This document shows positions 36,758-45,437 of a DNA stretch of 64,000 nucleotides, one piece after another (position 1 is the stretch's first letter; the number at the start of each line of letters is the position of its first letter). Under the pieces are notes generated by a model. The model saw only the letters and a list, made by a program, of their open reading frames with translations, was not told where the DNA came from and did not search any database. The translations under genes and the position numbers were made by a program. Source of the DNA: Xanthomonas campestris pv. phormiicola. GTDB taxonomy: Bacteria > Pseudomonadota > Gammaproteobacteria > Xanthomonadales > Xanthomonadaceae. Where the stretch lies: NCBI GenBank assembly GCA_025666215.1, contig CP102593.1:943001-1007000 (forward strand), given 5' to 3'.

Positions 36758-39153
36758 TGCGGCCGCGTGAACAACGCGCTGGCGACCATCTGCCCTACGC
36801 GCGGCTGCTGGATGCGCATACCGTGCAGTTGCGCGACGGCGCGTTGCTGCAGTGCCTGCGCCTGGAAGGGTTGGCGTTCGAGACCGCCGACGGCGACGTG
36901 CTGGACCTGCACCAGCAGGCGCGCGACGCGGCGTTGCGTGCGGTGGCCGATTCGCGCTTCGTGTTGCATCACCACCTGCTGCGGCTGCGTGCGAGCGTGG
37001 AGGTGGGCGGCGACTTCGCCGATCCGGTCTGCGCGCTGATCGACCGGCGCTGGCGCGGGCAGCTCGGCCAGCGCCGGCTGTTCGTCAATGAGTTGTTCGT
37101 CAGCCTGCTGCGGCGCCCGGCGCGCGGCAAGACCGGTATCGCCGAGCGCCTGGGTGGCGTGTTGCGCAGGGGCCTGGGCGACACCGCGCGCGCGGCGGCG
37201 CTGGCGCGCGGGCGCCGCGAACTGGATGCCGCGCGCGATGCCTTGCTGGCCGCATTGCAGCCCTACGGCGCGCGCCTGCTCGGCGAGTACGAGACCGCGC
37301 ACGGAGTGTGCTCCGAGCCGCTGGAACTGCTCTCGGCGCTGTACAACGGCGAGCTGCGGCCGATGCTGCGGCCGCCGCATGGCGACCTGGGCCATCACCT
37401 GCCGTACCGGCGCATCAGCTTCGGCCTGGAAGCGCTGGAACGCAAAGGCCCCGGTGCCGCGCGCGACTACGCCGCGCTGCTGTCGCTGAAGGAATATCCG
37501 CCGAACGCGCTGCCGGGCATGCTCGATGCGCTGTTGCGCATGCCGTGCGAGCTGGTGCTCTCGGAAAGCTTCGCTTTCGTCGAACGGCAGTTGGGACTGG
37601 AGCGCGTCTCGCTGGCGCTGCGCCGCATGCGCGCCGCCGAGGAGGATTCGGCGTCGCTGCGGCAGGGCCTGGTCGAGGCCAAGGACGACCTGGCCAGCGG
37701 CCGCGCGGTGTTCGGCGAACATCGCTTCGGCCTGCTGGTGCGCGCCGATGCGCTGGAGGCGCTGGACGCGGCCGTCGCCGAGTGCGCGGCGGCGCTGGCC
37801 GACCTGGGCGCGGTGGCGGTACGCGAGGACCTGTGCCTGGAGCCGGCGTTCTGGGCGCAATTCCCCGGCAACGAAGCCTACGCGGCGCGGCATGCGCTGC
37901 TGTCCAGCGGCGCGTTCGCCAGCCTGGCCTCGCTGCACGGCTTTCCGCAGGGCCGCGCCGACGGCAACCACTGGGGCGACGCGGTGACGGTGCTGGAAAC
38001 CACCGCCGCCACGCCGTATTTCTTCAATTTCCACCGCGGCGACCTGGGCCACTTCAGCGTCATCGGTCCGTCCGGCTCGGGCAAGACGGTGGTGCTGAAC
38101 TTTCTCGCCGCGCAGGTGCAGAAGTGGCGCCCGCGGGTACTGCTGTTCGACAAGGACCGCGGCGCGGAGATCTTCGTGCGTGCGATCGGCGGGCGCTATG
38201 CCAGCTTGCGCAGCGGCGAGGCGACCGGCTTCAATCCGCTGCAGTTGCCGGATACGCCGGGCAACCGTGCGTTCCTGCGGCGCTGGCTGGCGCAGTTGCT
38301 GGGCGATGCGCAGCAGCCGTTGAGCGCCGACGAGGCGGCGATCCTGGCCGCCGCGGTGGACGCCAATTACGAGCAGGCGCCGCAGTACCGCCGCCTGCGC
38401 CATTTCCGCGAACTGCTCGGCGGCCAGCGCCGTCCGCAGCCCGGCGACCTGGCCGCGCGCCTGGCACCGTGGTGCGGCGACGGCGAGCGCGCCTGGTTGT
38501 TCGATCACGCCTACGACCGCTTGGACCTGGGCATTCCGACACTGGGGTTCGACATGACCGAACTGCTGGACATGCCGCAGCTGCGCACGCCGACGTTGTT
38601 GTACCTGTTCCACCGCGTGGAGGAGCGGCTCGACGGCAGCCCGGCGCTGATCCTGATCGACGAAGGCTGGAAGGCGCTGGACGATGCCGTATTCGCGGCC
38701 CATCTGCGCGACTGGATGAAGACCTTGCGCAAGCGCAACGCGATCGTCGGCTTCGGCACCCAGAGCGCGCGTGACGCGCTGGACAGCCGGGTCGCCAGCG
38801 CGATCATCGAACAGGCCGCCACGCAGATCTTCATGCCCAATCCGCGCGCCCGGGCGGAGGACTATTGCGACGGCTTCGGCCTCAGCGCGCAGGAACTGGA
38901 ACTGGTGCGGCTGCTGCCGGCGCATGCGCATGCGTTCCTGGTCAAGCACGGCAACGAGAGCGTGGTGGCGCGGCTGGACCTGTCGGGCATGCCGGAGTTG
39001 CTGACCGTGCTGTCCGGTCGCGAAGCCAGCGTGCGCCGCCTGGACCAGCTGCGCGCGCAGTTGGGCGAGCATCCGCGGCAGTGGTGGGAAGCGCTGACCG
39101 GGGTGCCGTATCCGGCGCCGGCCGCCTGCGCTGCCGACGAGCGTGCCGCATGA
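36754..39153 (+). CDS. virB4: VirB4 ATPase of the type IV secretion system
   Basis: A 799-residue ATPase that powers pilus building and substrate transfer. Walker A is GPSGSGKT at residues 438-445 and Walker B is ALILIDEGW near residues 631-639, with the Q-loop-like GFGTQSARDAL after it. The N-terminal VirB4 domain (HLPYARLLDAHTVQLRDGALLQ) is intact, and length is typical. The start is the ATGA overlap with virB3. No frameshift is seen, so the motor should be active. Confidence 0.93.
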   Translation: MMRPREQRAGDHLPYARLLDAHTVQLRDGALLQCLRLEGLAFETADGDVLDLHQQARDAALRAVADSRFVLHHHLLRLRASVEVGGDFADPVCALIDRRWRGQLGQRRLFVNELFVSLLRRPARGKTGIAERLGGVLRRGLGDTARAAALARGRRELDAARDALLAALQPYGARLLGEYETAHGVCSEPLELLSALYNGELRPMLRPPHGDLGHHLPYRRISFGLEALERKGPGAARDYAALLSLKEYPPNALPGMLDALLRMPCELVLSESFAFVERQLGLERVSLALRRMRAAEEDSASLRQGLVEAKDDLASGRAVFGEHRFGLLVRADALEALDAAVAECAAALADLGAVAVREDLCLEPAFWAQFPGNEAYAARHALLSSGAFASLASLHGFPQGRADGNHWGDAVTVLETTAATPYFFNFHRGDLGHFSVIGPSGSGKTVVLNFLAAQVQKWRPRVLLFDKDRGAEIFVRAIGGRYASLRSGEATGFNPLQLPDTPGNRAFLRRWLAQLLGDAQQPLSADEAAILAAAVDANYEQAPQYRRLRHFRELLGGQRRPQPGDLAARLAPWCGDGERAWLFDHAYDRLDLGIPTLGFDMTELLDMPQLRTPTLLYLFHRVEERLDGSPALILIDEGWKALDDAVFAAHLRDWMKTLRKRNAIVGFGTQSARDALDSRVASAIIEQAATQIFMPNPRARAEDYCDGFGLSAQELELVRLLPAHAHAFLVKHGNESVVARLDLSGMPELLTVLSGREASVRRLDQLRAQLGEHPRQWWEALTGVPYPAPAACAADERAA

Positions 39154-40298
39154 GCGCCTGCGCGGCGATTCCGATCGACGGCGATGGCGGCCTGGCCGCC
39201 GGCCTGGCCGCCATCGACTGCCAGATCAACGGCGCGGTGCAGGCCGGCTATGCGCAGCTGTTCGGCGCCAGCGGCATGTTCGGCGCGGTGCTGCGCGCCA
39301 TGCTGGTGGTGTGGGTGGCGGTGCTGGCGCTGGGCCTGATCGGCGGGCGCCTGCGCCTGAGCCTGCCGGCGCTGGGGCCGCGCCTGTTCGGCGTCGCGCT
39401 GGTGCTGACCTTCGCCACCGCGTGGCCGGCCTACCAGACGGTGGTCTATGGCCTGCTGGTCGGCGGTCCCGACCAGATCGCGTCGGCCTTCCTGGGGGCG
39501 CCGCAGGGCGCCACCCAGGCCTTCGCGTCGCGGCTGGACGGCCTGCTCGGCGAACTGGTCGAACTCGGCCGCCAATTCGATGCGCAGGCGGCTGCGCCGC
39601 AGGCCAAGCAGGCGGCCAGGCTGGTGCGCGGCTGCGCCCTGTTGCTGCTGCTGTCGACGGTGGGGCTGCTGGTCGTGGCGCGGCTGGTGCTGGCGGCGTT
39701 GCTGGCGCTGGGGCCGATGTTCGTGCTGCTTGCGTTGTTCCGCGCGACCCGCGGCCTGTTCGAGGGCTGGTTGCGCATGGCGTTGAGTTTTGCGCTGGTG
39801 CCGATGCTGGTGGCATTGGCCGGTGCGGTGTTGTTGCGGGTGCTGGCGCCGGTGATCGACGCGATCGCGCTGGATCCGCTGGCGGCCGCGCAACAGCAGC
39901 GGCCGCTGCTGATGCTGCTGCTCGGGTGTGCGATCTACCTGGGCCTGCTGCTGGCGATGGCCTGGACCGCCGCCGGCCTGGCCCGCGCATGGCGCCTCGG
40001 CCGTGGCGATCAAGCTGCAGACGGTGGCTCGTCGCGGGTCGATGTGCAGGCCCGTGGAGCGCCCGCCGCGCTATCGCCCGCGCGGGTGCATGACCTCGCC
40101 ACCGAGGCGCGGGCCGCCTCCGCGGGCAGCGCCCGCACCCTGCACTGGCTTGGTGGCCTGGCCCGCGACAGCGCGCCGCGCACGACGCCGCAGGCGTCTG
40201 TCGCCGCGGTGAGCGTGGGCAGTCGCCGTGGCGGCCTGGGGCAGGGCATGCGGCCACGCATGGCGCCGCGCCCGCTCGGCGGAGCGAGGACACCATGA
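39150..40298 (+). CDS. virB6: VirB6-like polytopic membrane protein
   Basis: A 382-residue inner-membrane protein of the VirB6/TrbL type. After the N terminus SACAAIPIDGDGGLAAGL there are about six hydrophobic helices (AMLVVWVAVLALGLIGG, ALVLTFATAWPAYQTVVY, GCALLLLLSTVGLLVVARLVLAA, FVLLALFRATRGLFEGWLRM and two more to about residue 280). A long hydrophilic Ala/Arg/Gly-rich tail follows. The FRATRGLFEGWL block resembles the conserved central loop. It overlaps virB4 and virB9 by 4 bp each. Confidence 0.85.
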   Translation: MSACAAIPIDGDGGLAAGLAAIDCQINGAVQAGYAQLFGASGMFGAVLRAMLVVWVAVLALGLIGGRLRLSLPALGPRLFGVALVLTFATAWPAYQTVVYGLLVGGPDQIASAFLGAPQGATQAFASRLDGLLGELVELGRQFDAQAAAPQAKQAARLVRGCALLLLLSTVGLLVVARLVLAALLALGPMFVLLALFRATRGLFEGWLRMALSFALVPMLVALAGAVLLRVLAPVIDAIALDPLAAAQQQRPLLMLLLGCAIYLGLLLAMAWTAAGLARAWRLGRGDQAADGGSSRVDVQARGAPAALSPARVHDLATEARAASAGSARTLHWLGGLARDSAPRTTPQASVAAVSVGSRRGGLGQGMRPRMAPRPLGGARTP

Positions 40299-41137
40299 AC
40301 AGCCGCGCTCGCCGAGTCGGCCGCGCCGCCTTGTGCCTGCTTGCGTTGGCGGCGGTTGCCGATGCCTGCGCCGATCCGCGCATCCGCGAACTGGACTACG
40401 ACGACCGCAAGGTGGTGCGCATCGACGGCTGCTTCGGTTTCCAGACCATGGTCGAGTTCGCCGCCGACGAGCGCATCGAGAACGTGGGACTGGGCGAGGC
40501 GGCGCACTGGCTGGTGGTGCCCAACAAGCGCGCCAACCTGCTGTTCGTGAAGCCGGCCTATCGGACCAGCCACAGCAACATGACCGTCGCCACCGACCGC
40601 CATCGCTACAGTTTCGAACTGGTGGCCAGCGATTCGCCCGATTGCAGGCGCGGGCGCGTGGTCTACGACCTGCGCTTCCGCTATCCCGAGGAGGCCGCCA
40701 CACGCGCGGCGGCGACGGCGGCGGTGGCCAGCGCGCAGGCCGAGGTGCAGGCGAGCGCGGCGCTGCCGGCGCCGGCGCAGCGCAACAGCGCCTACAGTTT
40801 CAGCGGCGCGCGCGAGAACGTGCCGCTGCGCGTGTTCGACGACGGCCGCAGCACCTATTTCCAGTGGGCCGATGCCAGCAGCACGCCGGCGGTGTACGCG
40901 CTGGCCAGCGACGGCTCGGAGACCCCGCTCGCGTTCACCCGCCGCGGCGACTATCTGGTGGCCGACCAGATCGCGCCGGCGTTCGCCCTGCGCCGCGGCC
41001 ATGCGGTGGCGCAGTTGTTCAACGACGGCTTCCACACGCCGGCACTGGATGCGCAGTCGCCGCAGCCGCGTACCGCGGCGCCCGCGCCCGCGCGCCGCCC
41101 GGCCTGGTGGCGAAGGAAGACAGCCGATGCGCCCTGA
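40295..41137 (+). CDS. virB9: VirB9 outer-membrane complex protein
   Basis: A 280-residue periplasmic/outer-membrane core protein. A signal peptide (to about ADA, residue 24) is followed by the VirB9 N-terminal domain (DPRIRELDYDDRKVVRIDGCFGFQTMVEFAADERIENVGLG and HWLVVPNKRANLLFVKP). The C-terminal domain is NSAYSFSGARENVPLRVFDDGRSTYFQW with DYLVADQIAPAFALRRGHAVAQLFND. The fold segments are complete. An Ala-rich linker and Arg-rich tail differ from typical members. The lipoprotein partner VirB7, normally encoded beside it, is absent. Confidence 0.93.
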   Translation: MNSRARRVGRAALCLLALAAVADACADPRIRELDYDDRKVVRIDGCFGFQTMVEFAADERIENVGLGEAAHWLVVPNKRANLLFVKPAYRTSHSNMTVATDRHRYSFELVASDSPDCRRGRVVYDLRFRYPEEAATRAAATAAVASAQAEVQASAALPAPAQRNSAYSFSGARENVPLRVFDDGRSTYFQWADASSTPAVYALASDGSETPLAFTRRGDYLVADQIAPAFALRRGHAVAQLFNDGFHTPALDAQSPQPRTAAPAPARRPAWWRRKTADAP

Positions 41138-42182
41138 TGCCGGCGAGCGCGATCCGAGACTGGCGCTGGACGCAGAGACGCTGCGTGCGGCATCGCTGCG
41201 CGCCGCGCCGCAGGTGGCGCGCACGCCGCGCGTCGGCGACGGCCTGGGGTTCGCGCTGGGCCTGCTGGGCGCCGTGGCGCTGGGCGGATTGACCCTGCTG
41301 CTGCTGTCGCGGCAACGCCTGCATGCGCCGCCGGTGCCGGCGCCGCCGCAGACGTCGGCGATCGCGGCGCCGCTGCCACGGGTGCCGGTCGCTTCCCGCA
41401 CGGCACCGTCCCAGCCCGCGGTCGCGGCTGCGGCCATCGCCGTCGCTCCCACGCAGTCGCGGTCGATGCCGATGATCGTCGACAACAGCGCTGCGTCCGA
41501 AGCGGGCGCCGCACCTGGGCAGGCCGCTGCCGCATCGGGGACTGCCAACGCCGCGCCTGCGGGCGGTTCCGGACTCAACCAGGACGAGCAGTTCGCCCTG
41601 CGCGTGGGCGGCGACGTGCCGCCGTTGCAACAGGCGGTGGCGCTGGCGCATCCGGCGCGCACGGTGGTGCAGGGCAGCCTGATCCCCGCGGTGCTGGAAA
41701 CCGCGCTCAATACCGATCTGCCCGGTTACGCGCGCGCGCTGGTCAGCCGCGACGTGCGCGGCTTCGACGGCAGCGAAGTGGTCATTCCGCGCGGCAGCCG
41801 CCTGGTCGGGCAGTACCGCAGCGGCGTGGAGACCGGCCAGCGCCGCGCCTACATCGTCTGGTCGCGCCTGATCCGTCCCGACGGCGTCTCGGTGCAGCTC
41901 GCGTCGCCGGCGGTGGACGGCAGCGGCGAGACCGGGCTGGACGGCGAGGTCGGGCGCCATTTCTGGCAGCGCTACGGCGCGTCGATGCTGCTGTCGGTGG
42001 TCGGCGGCGTCGCCAGCGCGCTCGGTGGCGACGCCGGCACGCTGGTGATCGGTACCTCGAGCAGCAGCGCCTCGGCGCAGGCGCTGCAGACCGACGGCAA
42101 GATTCCGCCGACCATCCGCGTGCCGTTGGGCACGCCGATCCAGGTGTTCGCTGCGCGCGACCTGGATTTCTCAGGTTACTGA
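41127..42182 (+). CDS. virB10: VirB10 channel-spanning protein
   Basis: A 351-residue protein that spans both membranes and gates the secretion channel. A cytoplasmic N terminus leads to a single inner-membrane helix (GFALGLLGAVALGGLTLLLL, about residues 32-53). An Ala/Pro-rich periplasmic region follows, then the VirB10 core: VVQGSLIPAVLETALNTDLPGYARALVSRDV, VVIPRGSRLVGQYRSG, RRAYIVWSRLIRPDG. Between these and PLGTPIQVFAARDLDFSGY lies the outer-membrane antenna region. It starts within the end of virB9 after AGGAAG. Confidence 0.93.
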   Translation: MRPDAGERDPRLALDAETLRAASLRAAPQVARTPRVGDGLGFALGLLGAVALGGLTLLLLSRQRLHAPPVPAPPQTSAIAAPLPRVPVASRTAPSQPAVAAAAIAVAPTQSRSMPMIVDNSAASEAGAAPGQAAAASGTANAAPAGGSGLNQDEQFALRVGGDVPPLQQAVALAHPARTVVQGSLIPAVLETALNTDLPGYARALVSRDVRGFDGSEVVIPRGSRLVGQYRSGVETGQRRAYIVWSRLIRPDGVSVQLASPAVDGSGETGLDGEVGRHFWQRYGASMLLSVVGGVASALGGDAGTLVIGTSSSSASAQALQTDGKIPPTIRVPLGTPIQVFAARDLDFSGY

Positions 42183-42221
42183 CGTTCCCGTTTTACTTTT
42201 TTCCATGTCCGAGGAATTCGC

Positions 42222-42581
42222 ATGAAGCACCGTTCGCTGCCGTTGCTGTTGTCCCTGGCCGGGGCGCTGTCCTGCATGGCGCCGGCGCTCGCGCGCAGCG
42301 GCGGCGACGGCGCGCCGGCGAAGCCGCCGTCCGGCCCCAATCCGAAGGTGGAGGCGGCGATGCGTGCATGCGCCGCCGAGCAGGGTGTGGCGGCGCCCGC
42401 TGCAGGTCCGCCGCCCGCTGCGGGACGCCCGTCCGCTCAAGGCCGCCCGCCCGCCGATGCGAAGCGCCTGGACATGGCCAAGTTCGACGCATGCATGACC
42501 GCCAAGGGCCTGCCCAGGCCGAAGGGCCCGCCTCCGCAGGGCGGCCAGCCTGCGCATGGCGCGCAACCGCCGGCAGGCTGA
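42222..42581 (+). CDS. Small exported Cys-pair protein within the virB operon
   Basis: A 119-residue protein between virB10 (39 bp after) and virB11 (2 bp before). The signal region MKHRSLPLLLSLAGALSCMAPALA could be cut after ALA or, less typically, lipidated at Cys18. The mature part is Pro-rich with two short blocks, VEAAMRACAAEQGVAAP and DMAKFDACMTAKGLPRPKGP, one Cys each. This matches the lipoprotein encoded at 30667-31155. It does not resemble VirB7, VirB5 or VirB8 in sequence. Its place inside a translationally tight operon suggests a structural or substrate role in this secretion system; that is inference. Confidence 0.75.
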   Translation: MKHRSLPLLLSLAGALSCMAPALARSGGDGAPAKPPSGPNPKVEAAMRACAAEQGVAAPAAGPPPAAGRPSAQGRPPADAKRLDMAKFDACMTAKGLPRPKGPPPQGGQPAHGAQPPAG

Positions 42582-42583
42582 CG

Positions 42584-43552
42584 GTGCAGTCGCCGCCGCT
42601 GGCATTTCCGCGGGCGCCCGCGCAGGACGTCTATCTGCAGCGCTATCTGTTGCCCTTCCAGCCCTGGCTGGAGGCGGCGGACGTCACCGAGATCCTGGTC
42701 AATCGCCCGGGCGAGGTCTGGGTGGAGCGCCTGGGCCAGCCCTGCATGCAGCGCATCGACGTCCCCGCCATCGACGATGTGCTGCTGGAACGTCTGGCCA
42801 CGCAGGTCGCGCGTGTCACCCACCAGGCGGTGAACCGCGAGCATCCGCTGCTGGCGGCCACCCTGCCGGGCGGCGAGCGCGTGCAGGTGGTGGCGCCGCC
42901 GGCCACGCGCCGGCACTGGGCGCTGGCGATCCGCCGCCACTTGAACCTGGATCTCGGGCTGGAGGCGTATCGGCTGGCCGACGCAGGCGCCCGCGACGAC
43001 CTGGCCTGGGATGCGCAGGCGTCGCTGTCCGGGTTGCGTGCCGCGGTGGCGGCGCGGCGCACGCTGTTGATCGCCGGCGGTACCTCGTCGGGCAAGACCA
43101 CCTTCCTCAATGCGTTGCTGAAGGAAGTGCCGGCCAGCGAACGCATCGTCGCGGTGGAAGACACGCCGGAGCTGCACCTGCGCCAATCCAATCACCTCGG
43201 CCTGGTCGCGGTGAAGGGCGAGCAGGGCGAAACCCGCATCACCACCCAGGATCTGCTGCAGGCCGCGCTGCGGCTGCGGCCGGACCGCATCCTGCTCGGC
43301 GAAGTGCGCGGCCCGGAGGCGGTGACCTTCCTGCGCGCGATCAACACCGGCCATCCGGGGTCGTTCACCACCATCCATGCCAACACGCCGCAGGGCGCGC
43401 TGGAACAGTTGGCGCTGATGGTGATGCAGTCGGGCATCGGCCTGAGCCGTGCCGACACCTTGGGCTACATCCGCAGCGTGGTCGACCTGGTGGTGCAGCT
43501 GGGCCGGGTCAACGGCGAGCGCCGCATCCTGGCGATCGAAGCGCTGCGCTGA
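42584..43552 (+). CDS. virB11: VirB11 traffic ATPase
   Basis: A 322-residue hexameric ATPase. The N-terminal domain has YLLPFQPWLEAADVTEILVNRPGEVWVE. The C-terminal RecA-like domain has Walker A GGTSSGKTT (residues 165-173), the Asp box VAVEDTPEL, Walker B-like RILLGEVRGPEA and the His box GHPGSFTTIHANTPQGALEQL. GTG start 2 bp after the small Cys-pair gene. It is the last gene of the operon; no VirD4 coupling protein follows. Confidence 0.95.
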   Translation: MQSPPLAFPRAPAQDVYLQRYLLPFQPWLEAADVTEILVNRPGEVWVERLGQPCMQRIDVPAIDDVLLERLATQVARVTHQAVNREHPLLAATLPGGERVQVVAPPATRRHWALAIRRHLNLDLGLEAYRLADAGARDDLAWDAQASLSGLRAAVAARRTLLIAGGTSSGKTTFLNALLKEVPASERIVAVEDTPELHLRQSNHLGLVAVKGEQGETRITTQDLLQAALRLRPDRILLGEVRGPEAVTFLRAINTGHPGSFTTIHANTPQGALEQLALMVMQSGIGLSRADTLGYIRSVVDLVVQLGRVNGERRILAIEALR

Positions 43553-43744
43553 GTGCGCGCCCGGCGCCGCCTGCGCGATGGCGATCGCATGACGATTCCG
43601 CGCGCCTGCCGGCGCCGCTCGTAAACAAATGCGCGGCGCCTCTTCCAATGCGCGGTTGTGCGATTGCCGTCGCGTCGGTCGAGACGGCGTGCCGCTAGAT
43701 TGCTCGGCCTTCGCCATCGTGTCGTCCCGGACTGGAGTCGCGCC

Positions 43745-43879
43745 ATGCTCGCCTGCCGCAAACCCGCATCGTCGTTGTCGCGGCAGCGTTGGCGCAGCCC
43801 GCTCAGCGCGCTGGCCATGCTCGCCTGCACCCTGATCGGCGCCTGCGCGGCGCTGGCGATCGGTGCGGCGACCGTATAA
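43745..43879 (+). CDS. Possible 44-residue single-pass membrane peptide
   Basis: Opens with a basic segment (MLACRKPASSLSRQRWRSPL), continues with a hydrophobic helix (SALAMLACTLIGACAALAIGAAT) and ends at TAA. A GGAG lies nine bases upstream. It sits alone in the 347-bp gap between virB11 and the convergent MocR gene. The composition fits a small membrane peptide, but chance coding in GC-rich DNA cannot be excluded. Confidence 0.35.
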   Translation: MLACRKPASSLSRQRWRSPLSALAMLACTLIGACAALAIGAATV

Positions 43880-43899
43880 GCCGGGCGTAGACCGGCCGC

Positions 43900-45309
43900 T
43901 CAGCGCGGCAGCCGCGCCGCCAGCGTGCCCAGCCGCCGCATCGCGCTTTCCAGGCGCTCGCTCCACGGCTGGCCGCAGGTCAGGCGCAAGTGGTCGGCGT
44001 AGTCGCCGCGGCTGGAATACAGGTGCCCGGGCGAGGTGCCGATGCCGTCGGCCAGCGCCGCTTCGAACAGCGCCTGGCCGCTGCCGCCGTCGGCCAGCTG
44101 CAGCCACAGCGACAGCCCGCCGGCGGGATCGCCGACCCGGGTGCCGGCCGGCCAATGCCGCACGATCGCCTCGCGCAGGCGTTGGCCGTTGTCGGCCAGG
44201 GTACGGCGCAGTTTGCGCAGATGCCGTTCCAGATCGTGCTGCGCCAGGTAGTCGGCCAGCGCCAGCTGCGGCAGGCTGGCGCCGCCGACGGTGGAGAAAT
44301 ACTTGGCGCGGATCAGCGCGTCGGTCCATTCGCCGCCGAGCAGCCAGCCCACGCGCAGGCCTGGCGCCAGCACCTTGGAGAACGAGCCGCAGGTGATCAC
44401 GTTGCCGTGCGTGTCGAAGTGGCGCAGCGGGCGCGGGCGCTGCCCGGCCCAATCCAGTTCGCCGTAGATGTCGTCCTCGATCACCACGGTGCCGTGGCGC
44501 GCGCAGCTGTCGAGCAGGGCGCGCTTGGCGCTGTCGGGGGTGAGGCTGCCGAGCGGATTGTTGAAGTTGGGAATCAGCACCGCGGCGCGCGCCGGGGTGC
44601 GCTGTAGCAGCGCGTCCAGGCGCACGGCGTCGATGCCATGGCCGGCGCGGTTGGGCACTTCCAGCACCTTCAACCGTAGCGCCGCGACCGCCTGCAGGAT
44701 GCCGTGGTAGGTCGGCGTTTCCACCAGCACCACGTCGCCGGGCGCGGTCAGCGTGCGCAGCGCCAGGCTGATCGCCTCCACCGCGCCGGCGGTCACCACC
44801 ACTTCGTCCGCCGCCACCGTGGTGGCGCAGTGCGCGTAGCGTTGCGCGATCTGCCGGCGCAGCGCGGCGTGGCCTTGCGGCGGTGCGTAGTCGAGCGCGA
44901 CGGCGCGATGGCGGCGCAGCTGCCGCGACAGCGCGGCCGCCAGTTGCGCGCCCGGCAGCAGCGCCGGCGCCGGGGTGGCGGTGTGCAGCGGCACCAGGTC
45001 CGAGCGCGCGAGCATGTCGAGCACGCCTTGCAGCGCCGGGTTGTCGACCATGCCCGGCGTGCGCCGCCGCGCCGGCGCCGGCAACGGCGGCAACGGCTCG
45101 GCGGCGGCCCGCACGAAATAGCCCGAGCGCGGCCGTGCCTGCACCCGGCCTTCGCGCTCCAGCTGCAGGCAGGCCTGCACCGCGGTGGCGGCGCTGATGC
45201 CGTGGTTGGCGGCCAGTTGCCGGATCGACGGCAGGCGCTCGCCGGCGCGCAGCGTGCCGCGCTCGATCTGCTCGCGCAACTGCAGGGCGAGCGATTCGTA
45301 CAAGAGCAT
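43900..45309 (-). CDS. MocR-type regulator (GntR helix-turn-helix fused to aminotransferase fold)
   Basis: A 469-residue transcription factor. The N-terminal winged helix has YESLALQLREQIERGTLRAGERLPSIRQLAANHGISAATAVQA. The C-terminal class I aminotransferase-like domain includes PNFNNPLGS, VIEDDIYGEL and the PLP lysine region CGSFSKVLAPGLRVGWLLG. MocR regulators sense amines or PLP and often control a divergent gene. Here that is the PhzF/transporter pair. Two near-identical direct repeats lie in the intervening 128 bp. ATG is the start. Confidence 0.9.
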   Translation of the reverse strand: MLLYESLALQLREQIERGTLRAGERLPSIRQLAANHGISAATAVQACLQLEREGRVQARPRSGYFVRAAAEPLPPLPAPARRRTPGMVDNPALQGVLDMLARSDLVPLHTATPAPALLPGAQLAAALSRQLRRHRAVALDYAPPQGHAALRRQIAQRYAHCATTVAADEVVVTAGAVEAISLALRTLTAPGDVVLVETPTYHGILQAVAALRLKVLEVPNRAGHGIDAVRLDALLQRTPARAAVLIPNFNNPLGSLTPDSAKRALLDSCARHGTVVIEDDIYGELDWAGQRPRPLRHFDTHGNVITCGSFSKVLAPGLRVGWLLGGEWTDALIRAKYFSTVGGASLPQLALADYLAQHDLERHLRKLRRTLADNGQRLREAIVRHWPAGTRVGDPAGGLSLWLQLADGGSGQALFEAALADGIGTSPGHLYSSRGDYADHLRLTCGQPWSERLESAMRRLGTLAARLPR

Positions 45310-45320
45310 GCGGGCGCCTC

Positions 45321-45365
45321 ATCTGTATCGGTCGATTTACAGCGTATCTGAATCTGTAACGGTCG
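45321..45365. promoter_or_regulatory. Direct-repeat operator of the MocR regulator
   Basis: ATCTGTATCGGTCG at 45321-45334 and ATCTGTAACGGTCG at 45352-45365 differ at one base. Their starts are 31 bp apart, about three helical turns. MocR-family regulators typically bind such same-facing direct repeats. The pair sits just upstream of the MocR start and in front of the divergent PhzF gene. Confidence 0.65.
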
Positions 45366-45437
45366 GGTGCGGCGCTGCACACTGGGCCTGTGCCGGCCAC
45401 CGCGGCGGCGTTTCCCCCATCCCCTGCGAGACCGGCC

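Noticed and set aside
36745..39072. A 775-codon minus-strand open frame opposite virB4.
   Set aside because: It is antisense to an ATPase with intact Walker motifs and is made of repetitive Gln/Arg/Ala sequence.
35506..43552. Reading the virB operon as the known X. citri antibacterial type IV system.
   Set aside because: That system carries VirB7, VirB8 and VirD4 and immunity or effector genes; none is present here.
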